Origin: Cryptomeria japonica
Taxonomy: Eukaryota; Streptophyta; Pinopsida; Cupressales; Cupressaceae
DNA length: 64,000 nucleotides
Assembly (NCBI RefSeq): GCF_030272615.1
Contig: NC_081414.1
Location: 334,559,927 to 334,623,926, forward strand
Direction: 5' to 3'
Notes under the pieces: generated by a model
Database searches by the model: none
Seen by the model: only the letters and a program-made list of their open reading frames with translations
Told to the model about the DNA's origin: nothing
Shown here: positions 57,981 to 64,000 of the stretch, in pieces
How positions within the stretch are numbered: position 1 is the stretch's first letter
Layout of the letters: the number at the start of each line of letters is the position of its first letter
Position numbers and translations under genes: made by a program

Positions 57981-58399
57981 AGTCATAAAGGTAACTCTCC
58001 CCCTCCCCCTCCCACATTACTCTTCCTCGAGTTGTGGGTGAAATTTATTTTCACTCTTAAGTTGGGTTCCTAGTTGTTCTACTAGTGTGTTGTTGAAGGT
58101 CTGTTTGGCCTTTGTTATGCACAATGGTCTCATGACCATTGTTAATGGGTTGGTCGACTTGAGTTTATATTGGGTTAACACCCTTATTTTGTTGATTATC
58201 TTTTAGAGGCCTACGGGTTATTTTTATAAAGGGTTAGCACCCTTATTTTTTGCTTTAATTATAAAAAAAATCCAAGATCCTTCATGTTTAATCTTGAATA
58301 TTCATTTATATTATAGATTTACCAATTTTCAAATAATATTAATTATTCTAAGTTAATTTATACTTCAATTCTGTGAATTTGTTTAATTGGTCTAGCTAC

Positions 58400-59257
58400 T
58401 GTTAGGGAAAGTATTATCCCTTACATTTTTGTGAACATATCTACTCTTACACCCCTTAATGTTTGACCTTGGGGCTACGCTTTCACTTCTTTTAGGGTTT
58501 CCAAGTATGATATTTTATTTATTTAATTATCTTAGCCTAATTCTTCTATTAATTAAATAAATATTTATTTATTTAATTAATTAATTTATCCTCTTCTAGC
58601 ATTATTTCTCATTTAAATAAATACTTTTATTTATTTAAATTATCCTTTTCCTAAATTAAATAAATATCTTATTTATTTAATTGATCTCACTTCTTCTATT
58701 TATTAAATGAATCTTTATTTATTTAATCAATTAATTAGCCTTTTCTACCTATGACACATGTCATTCATCTCTTAATTCCTACACTACCTACCCCTCTCAT
58801 TATTTTCTTATTTTCTCTACCTACCCTCTAATCATAGCCGACCATTTATCTTTTACACCTCTCAATCTTATCCCTCCATTTCTTATAGTGTCTTCTATAT
58901 AAGGAGATGCTTCCTTCATTATCAAACCCTCACTATGCATTCAGCCCCGACTATGCTTTCGAACTTGCATATGCAATCAAGCCTACTTGCAACCACATTT
59001 CCGTTCTTTGTTGAGCTCTTGTGCACATATAAAATCTGAGAGCAAATATATCAAGCAAGATCAATGGAGATAGGAAGAATGGAGATCCAAACCCTATTGG
59101 ACATGTGATGGTATAATCTTCATGATTTCATTTGATTTGCATTGTCTTAGGTAATCTTCATATGTTATGGTGGATCTTTGTCGTTGTTAGGCTAGGGTTT
59201 TGTGGTTGAATTCATTTAGTCTTTCAATATTGTTGTTATCCATTTTCACCATAAACA
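58400..59257 (+). repeat. 5' LTR of the right-hand gypsy element
   Basis: It begins TGTTAGGGAAAGTATT and ends CACCATAAACA, just before the primer site. It contains many ATTTATTTAATTAA palindromic words (58510-58730), and a TATA-like TATATAAGG at about 58895 followed by sequence that could be the RNA start. The partner LTR is outside the window, so the start is provisional. Confidence 0.6.
58894..58904 (+). promoter_or_regulatory. Candidate TATA box of the gypsy LTR
   Basis: CTATATAAGGAG lies about 360 bp before the LTR end and is the best TATA match in this LTR. Assignment rests on motif and position only. Confidence 0.4.
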
Positions 59258-59260
59258 TTT

Positions 59261-59278
59261 TGGCACGCCCCGTGGGAC
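59261..59278 (+). promoter_or_regulatory. Candidate primer-binding site of the gypsy element
   Basis: TGGCACGCCCCGTGGGAC directly follows the LTR end. It resembles the TGGCGCC...GGGGAC-type primer sites of plant gypsy elements, with changes. The priming tRNA was not assigned. Confidence 0.55.
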
Positions 59279-61393
59279 ATGGATTTTTGTTAGATCTGTG
59301 TTTTTTGCAGGTTTTTCTAACTCTATATTGCTGTTTTGTAAAACAATTTGGAGAATAACCTTGTGCAGCTAGGGTTTTGGACACAAAATCAAGATCTTGG
59401 AGAGATTTGATCTGATCTCACAAATGGCTTTGAATTTTGGCATCAAAATTTTTTTTGCAGGTCAGGAAAATTATCAGAGGTGTTCAGTAAAAATTTCAGA
59501 TTTTTTGGATCTGTTCTTTGTGATTTTAAATTTGATGCAAAATCATTCCTCAAAAATCGGATCTTGGAAAATTAGGGTTTTGCATTATTTTGCTCATATC
59601 TCACAAACTGCTTGGATTTGTTGTAGAAATTTTTTTATGCGGGTTTGGAAGACCATTAGGACTCTCTAGTAAAAATTTCAGGTTTGTTAGATCGATTTTG
59701 CATTTTATATGATTTTTTTATGATTTTTCATAAAAAGTTAATTTTTGGAGCAAATTAGCAAATGTTTTGGATTTTCTTACATTTTTGGAAATCTCTTGAA
59801 ATTTTACAGGTGGTCTTTTTCTATGATGAATCAGATATTTGAATTGGTCAACAATATGCATTGTTGAAGGCCCCTATTTCACAAAGTCTTTTGGATCTAA
59901 AATTTACCTAACTTGTGTGCTTGCAGGAAGGGGTGATCATTTGAAACAATCCAAACTACTAATGGATCTTTGTTCTTGGACCTTGGCAAGGGTTTTTGAT
60001 CTTTCATTGTGTGCCTTATTTTCATAGATTAGCAAACACTTCAATTGGTGCACTAAAATTGAACCAGTGTCTTTTGTGTCTTGAGCAATAGGCTCTTTTT
60101 ATTTAATCTCTAGAGGGCCTATCTCCCTGTGTGGTCATTAGGACTACTAGTGAGGAGAGAATGACCCAAGTGGTAGTGAGGAAAACCCACCTCTTCCAAA
60201 CCACTATAAACAACTGTATCCATGGTGAAAACTATGGATAACGTGTGCTAATTAGTTCATACTGACACTATGTCTCCCCATAAACCCGTTTGATCAAATT
60301 TATTTGATCATTTGTAAGGCATAACCCCTACCGGCTAGGAGCCTTCTATATTTATAGAGCTGAAAGTGCCGCATGTATGGCCATATGAGTGGATGCCCTT
60401 ACTAGCACCTTTTTGTTTTAGAAGGCAAAATCCTTCTAGTTGTTGGGGCAGGAGGTCGGACCTTTGGTAGCGGCCCACACACATACGGTTCTTAGTAGAG
60501 ATACAAAGTTCGACATGGGGAGTTTTCATGAGGACTGATGCTTGGCTGCCCCGAGAAGTGAGTGCCGAGGGTGGAGCCAATGGGGTCAAGCATCTAATTA
60601 TCCGCTCTGAATAGCGTAGCCTCAGGGGAAACCCCATGTGGGATCAACAACTCTTGTCTTGGCCAGCCATAAGAATTGTGCTTGTCTTATTTTGAACAAT
60701 CAAACATTCAAGACCAAACATAAAAAACATTGTGTCTTTTGTGTCTTCAAGTGTATGCAAAACAATTTTACATCAAACAACACATTTTTCTTTAAGTCAT
60801 TTTGAGTCTAAACACTTGCAAACATTGAGTCTTCATCAACATTATGTCCTCTTGTCACGGAAATACAGTCAAAATTTCAGATTGGGTTACAACAAAACAA
60901 CTTCACAAATTGGAAAATTTTACAGTCCAGCAAACAAGAGCAATCAGTTTCAAAATTCTTGAGCTTCCTAGGTTATTTCTCTAGATTTTCATCTAAAATT
61001 CAACCTATCTTTGGGTCTCACAAAGTCCATCATTGCTTTACACCTTACATTACATACACATTTTTCTAAACTTGAGTCAAAAGGTCACTTGCTTGTCCTC
61101 ATCATACTTGGTCAACACATTACATACAACAACATTTTGCTAAGTGGTCCCTCATCAAGGTCTATCACCTTTGGGTCTCATTTGGTCTTACTTAGAGTTA
61201 AGGTCAACTTACCTCATCAAGAGAAACTATCATCTCTTTGGAAGCCACACCTACTCTACTACATACATACTTGGTCTTACACTTTGGACATTGCAATTAC
61301 ACTTCAGATTCATTTACATTCCATCCAACTCTTGGTCTTCCATACTCTTTCCATTTTCATCTAATCTCACACATCTTGGTCAATACCTTGTTC
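59279..61393 (+). other. Gypsy leader with degenerate internal repeats and a GC-rich structured stretch
   Basis: No protein domain was recognised. At 59390-59820 a theme recurs at least twice: TCTCACAAA.TGCTTGG/TGGCTTTG, a poly(T) part, GCAGGT or GCGGGT, then AGTAAAAATTTCAG (59487 and 59669). At 60100-60660 the sequence becomes GC-richer, with short opposed words such as GGTAGCGGCCCAC and CAGGGGAAACCCCATG. Several out-of-frame ATGs precede gag, so translation would need bypass, splicing or an internal entry site. Confidence 0.5.
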
Positions 61394-62496
61394 ATGGTTG
61401 AAACTCGTTCCCAAAAATCTAGGAGAGAAGCTAAAGAGGCTCAAGAGTCTACAAACATGAGTTCCTATGAGTATGAAAATGATGTCTTTTTCAATTCTAA
61501 TCATACTACATTACCTGACATGGATGCCTATAGAAACATTCCAAATGTTGAGCACATGGACACTATAAACAACAATGATACACACAATGACAATATGGAC
61601 AACATTTCAATACATTCAGCAGAAGTGGAAGACTCCATTATGGATCCCCGTTTCAATCGATTGGTTGAGGAAATAATGAGGAGAGATAGACAATATTCTT
61701 ACAAGTGATGGCACAAAGTGGAGCCAAGATCCCTCATGATTTTGACATGTCTCAAATAATGGAAAATCGACCTTTGCAACAACCTCACCTCAACATGGAT
61801 CAAAGGAGGCCTAATAGTGGAGGCAATAGAGGACCACATATGGTGCTTGAATCACCATCATATTTGTTTCAAAAACCAGAGGTCCCACATACACATGGTC
61901 AAGCATATGATACTCACCTTCACAGACCATTATGGAAGTCTTATGCAGAAAAATATACTAAATCACATACCAATGCTAAGGATCAACCACCAAAGCAATT
62001 GGATATCCAAAGGCATGCTCAAAATTTGGACACAAGGAAATCCCGCGTCAAATTTGGGGGCAAAACATTAGAACAAACTCATGACATGCCTGTAGAGTAT
62101 GGTATACATGGACAAAGCAGATATTCCATTCCTCACCATGACTCTATACCAAGTGGTCCATATACGCAACATCATTATAGACCTCCTCCATATGAACATG
62201 TGTATGATCAATATCATCCATATATGCAACATGCTCCTCCTCCACCCAGTGCCTCAAGCATGGGGTATGGTCCAAAAAGTCGGTCTCCACCTAAGAAAAA
62301 TTTGGAACAGCAAATCAAGGACTTACAAAAGAAAATGGAGGACATAAATACACCAAAGCCAACATACACAATGAGAGACATATGTCCTTATCCATTTGAC
62401 AAGAGCATTCCAATGCCTCTGTTTCCTACACACTTTGTGATGGCTAAGTTTGATAAGTACAAAGGAAAAGGGGATCCTAAGGCACATATAAGATAG
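61394..62496 (+). pseudogene. Gypsy Gag N-terminal part
   Basis: The ATG at 61394 opens MVETRSQKSRREAKEAQEST, the usual basic gypsy Gag start. An acidic/Asn-rich segment ends at a TGA at 61706-61708. The next frame from 61708 continues MAQSGAKIPHDFDMSQ, then a Pro/Tyr/His-rich region and YPFDKSIPMPLFPTHF, the approach to the capsid domain. It ends at a TAG (62494-62496) where related proteins have HIRxFF. A one-base shift and a stop therefore break one original frame. Confidence 0.75.
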
Positions 62497-63381
62497 TTTT
62501 TCATAGCTTGCATTGAGGTAGCAACAAAAGAGACATATTTGATGAGATTATTCCCACAAAGCTTAGGTGATCAAGCTATGGAATGGTTCTCCCAACTCCC
62601 ACCTAGAATTAAGTCTTGGGGTGATCTAGTAGAGGCATTTATCCAACATTTCTCATACAACATAGAGGCAAACATATCAATCACTACCTTGTGCAATACC
62701 AAGCAAAAGGATGGAGAATCTTTTTCATCATTTTTACAAAAATGGAGAAATCTAGCTAGCAGATGCTCTTGTGAAATTCCACAAAAACAAATGGTAGAGA
62801 TGTTCACCCAGAATGTCAACAAAGACATTGGTTATGACCTAAGAAAAGCTTGTTTGTCCACCTTCAAGGACGTCATTGAAAAAGGCTTAGCAACAGAGAA
62901 GGTCCTAATTGAACAAGGAGTCATTAAGATATTCAAGGAAAATAAAGATGACTTTAAAGGAAAAGATAAGCCAAGATTTTGGAATAAAAACAAGAACACA
63001 GTCAATGATGGTGTTGTGGATGCTAATACAGTACGACCAAAAATCATTTTTTCTAGATCAAGCTCTACAAACAATCAAGTGAATACTCAAACAACTTCAA
63101 AGTCATGAAGGAAGTACACTATATTGGGAGAACCACTTGAGTCAGTTTTCAAGAAACTAGTGGCAAACAAAGTAATCACTATTCCAGATTTTCCTCCATA
63201 TGAACCAAAGGTTAAACCAAATTGGTGGAATGATGATGAATATTGTGAATTTCATAAGAGAAAGGGTCATAAGATAGAAAATTGTCATCGACTGAAGAAC
63301 ATCATACAAGATCTCATTGATAGAGGTGACATTGAGATTAAAGGGCATTCATCCAATCAAGAACATGAAATGTTTAAATAA
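62497..63381 (+). pseudogene. Gypsy Gag capsid (Retrotrans_gag) and zinc knuckle
   Basis: The frame 62539-63108 has LFPQSLGDQAMEWFSQLPPR, IQHFSYNIEANISITTL and TKQKDGESFSSFLQKWRNLA, a clear Retrotrans_gag domain. After a TGA, 63124-63381 has PLESVFKKLVANKVITIPDF and the knuckle CEFHKRKGHKIENC (C-X2-H-X4-H-X4-C arrangement), followed by LKNIIQDLIDRGDIEI, typical of Tat/Athila Gag. The remaining stops indicate decay. Confidence 0.85.
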
Positions 63382-64000
63382 CCATTCCCAAAGCATGACA
63401 AGGGAAAGTCTAAAGCCACAAATGACCAAACCAACTATACCAGAGCATCCTCTAACTATGATTCAACTGTCAATCACATTTCAATGGACAATTATGCCTC
63501 TACCATTATCATCAAGGACAAAATGCCTGAGAATTCTACCCAAAGACCCAAGATTGTCCTAAAAGGCATTGGATCTTCTTCCGAACCTACCTCTGAATGT
63601 AATGTCACAACTCATCGAGGTAAATTCACCTTGCAAGGTGCTCCAGCTAAAAACACTTCTTACTCATCAACCAAACCTGAGTATGACCTTGTAGAACAGT
63701 TAGGGAAGACACCCGCACTCATCTCCATCCTTGAGCTCTTATGCATATCCCCTACACATAAAGCCATTCTTGATAAAATCTTGAGAGACACTTCCATCCC
63801 TATTGATATGAATGTGGACTAGTTTCAAGCCATGGTGGGATACCTTTCCATTCCACACTCCCTGACATTCACAGAAGCCGACGACGCCTCTGTAAGTTAG
63901 CCACATAATGCACCATTACACATTGAAGCCTTCCTACACAAACATCGAATAAAATGAGTCTTGATAGATGGAGGAGCGGGTCTAAACATTTGTACATTGA
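63382..64000 (+). pseudogene. Gypsy Gag-protease junction and protease start (cut by window edge)
   Basis: The frame 63484-63822 contains YDLVEQLGKTPALISILELL and SPTHKAILDKILRDTSIPID, a conserved segment before protease in Tat/Athila-like elements. After two stops the last codons read VLIDGGAGLNICTL, the retropepsin signature with a D-G-G active site, as in the LVDGGSALNICPL of relatives. The domain continues outside the window. Confidence 0.8.

Larger units (their letters stand above)
56579..58270 (+). mobile_element. L1-type LINE copy: ORF1 joined to the 3' end, ORF2 missing
   Basis: An ORF1 pseudogene (56579 to about 57980) is followed within about 300 bp by a 3' untranslated part with two copies of GGGTTA.CACCCTTATTTT and an A8 tract at 58263-58270. 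The endonuclease/RT ORF2, several kilobases long in L1, is absent. The 5' limit and target duplication were not determined. Confidence 0.7.
58400..64000 (+). mobile_element. Ty3/gypsy element (5' part): LTR, primer site, long leader, gag, protease start
   Basis: The element starts with a TG...CA LTR at 58400-59257, followed by a primer-binding-type sequence, a leader of about 2.1 kb, gag, and protease at the window edge. Long leaders and the sequence EQLGKTPALISILELL before protease are features of plant Tat/Athila-like gypsy elements. RT, integrase and the 3' LTR would lie beyond base 64000. Several in-frame stops show it is not intact. Confidence 0.82.

Noticed and set aside
60335-60637. 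A 100-codon minus-strand frame in the gypsy leader as a gene
   Set aside because: It is antisense to the element leader with no recognisable domain; the GC-rich composition alone keeps it open.

Overview
The window comes from a large, repeat-rich plant nuclear genome. The evidence is one intron-rich nuclear gene with GT-AG introns, Ty1/copia and Ty3/gypsy retrotransposons using plant initiator tRNA-Met type primer sites, DUF659-type hAT transposons, and a plant L1 LINE with a DUF4283-like ORF1. The repeat density and nested insertions suggest a gymnosperm, perhaps a conifer. That is inference; nothing read here fixes the species.

The only host gene is the 3' part of UTP13 (TBL3; TORMOZ in Arabidopsis) on the plus strand, 10752-13769. 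Seven exons with consistent phases encode the last WD40 repeats, the Utp13 C-terminal domain and a basic tail. The N-terminal half was not found upstream. One intron carries a two-copy tandem duplication that includes a dead copy of an exon start.

Layout: 1-~3.6 kb, gag/protease/RT of a minus-strand Ty3/gypsy element and part of its LTR. ~3.64-6.57 kb, a decayed minus-strand hAT (DUF659) transposase split by a solo LTR (4161-5416, TSD TTTGC). 6622-8970, a second solo LTR (TSD TTGTA) carrying a deleted hAT element (7482-8406). 9.36-9.6 kb, a tandem repeat with a flipped 27-bp module. 10.75-14.4 kb, UTP13. 14.4-16.2 kb, sparse sequence. 16223-17096, a solo LTR (TSD AGATG). 17145-19546, a copia-type LTR split by another solo LTR (18182-19148, TSD GTTAT). 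21080-25056, a gypsy element that lost pol and most of one LTR (TSD TGTTC). 25.4-34.5 kb, an old LTR split by a minus-strand copia element (26550-34237, TSD ATTAG). 36659-54614, a three-level nest: an old LTR (TSD TAAAA) holds copia element A (39510-53868), which holds copia element B (44114-51395, TSD GAGGA) inserted just after A's reverse-transcriptase active-site codons. 54.6-56.5 kb, AT-rich, with a possible SINE. 56.57-58.27 kb, an L1 copy without ORF2. 58400-64000, the 5' part of a plus-strand gypsy element: LTR, primer site, a 2.1-kb leader, gag and the start of protease.

No CRISPR array, convincing tRNA or rRNA gene, operon or undescribed enzymatic system was found. The interest lies in the insertion structure, which can be read as a relative chronology from target-site duplications, and in a few unusual structures: the flipped module, the pseudo-exon, arrays of polypurine-tract copies, a conserved LTR hairpin, and a GC-rich retroelement leader. 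All coding retroelements here carry frameshifts or stops, so none looks autonomous as read.
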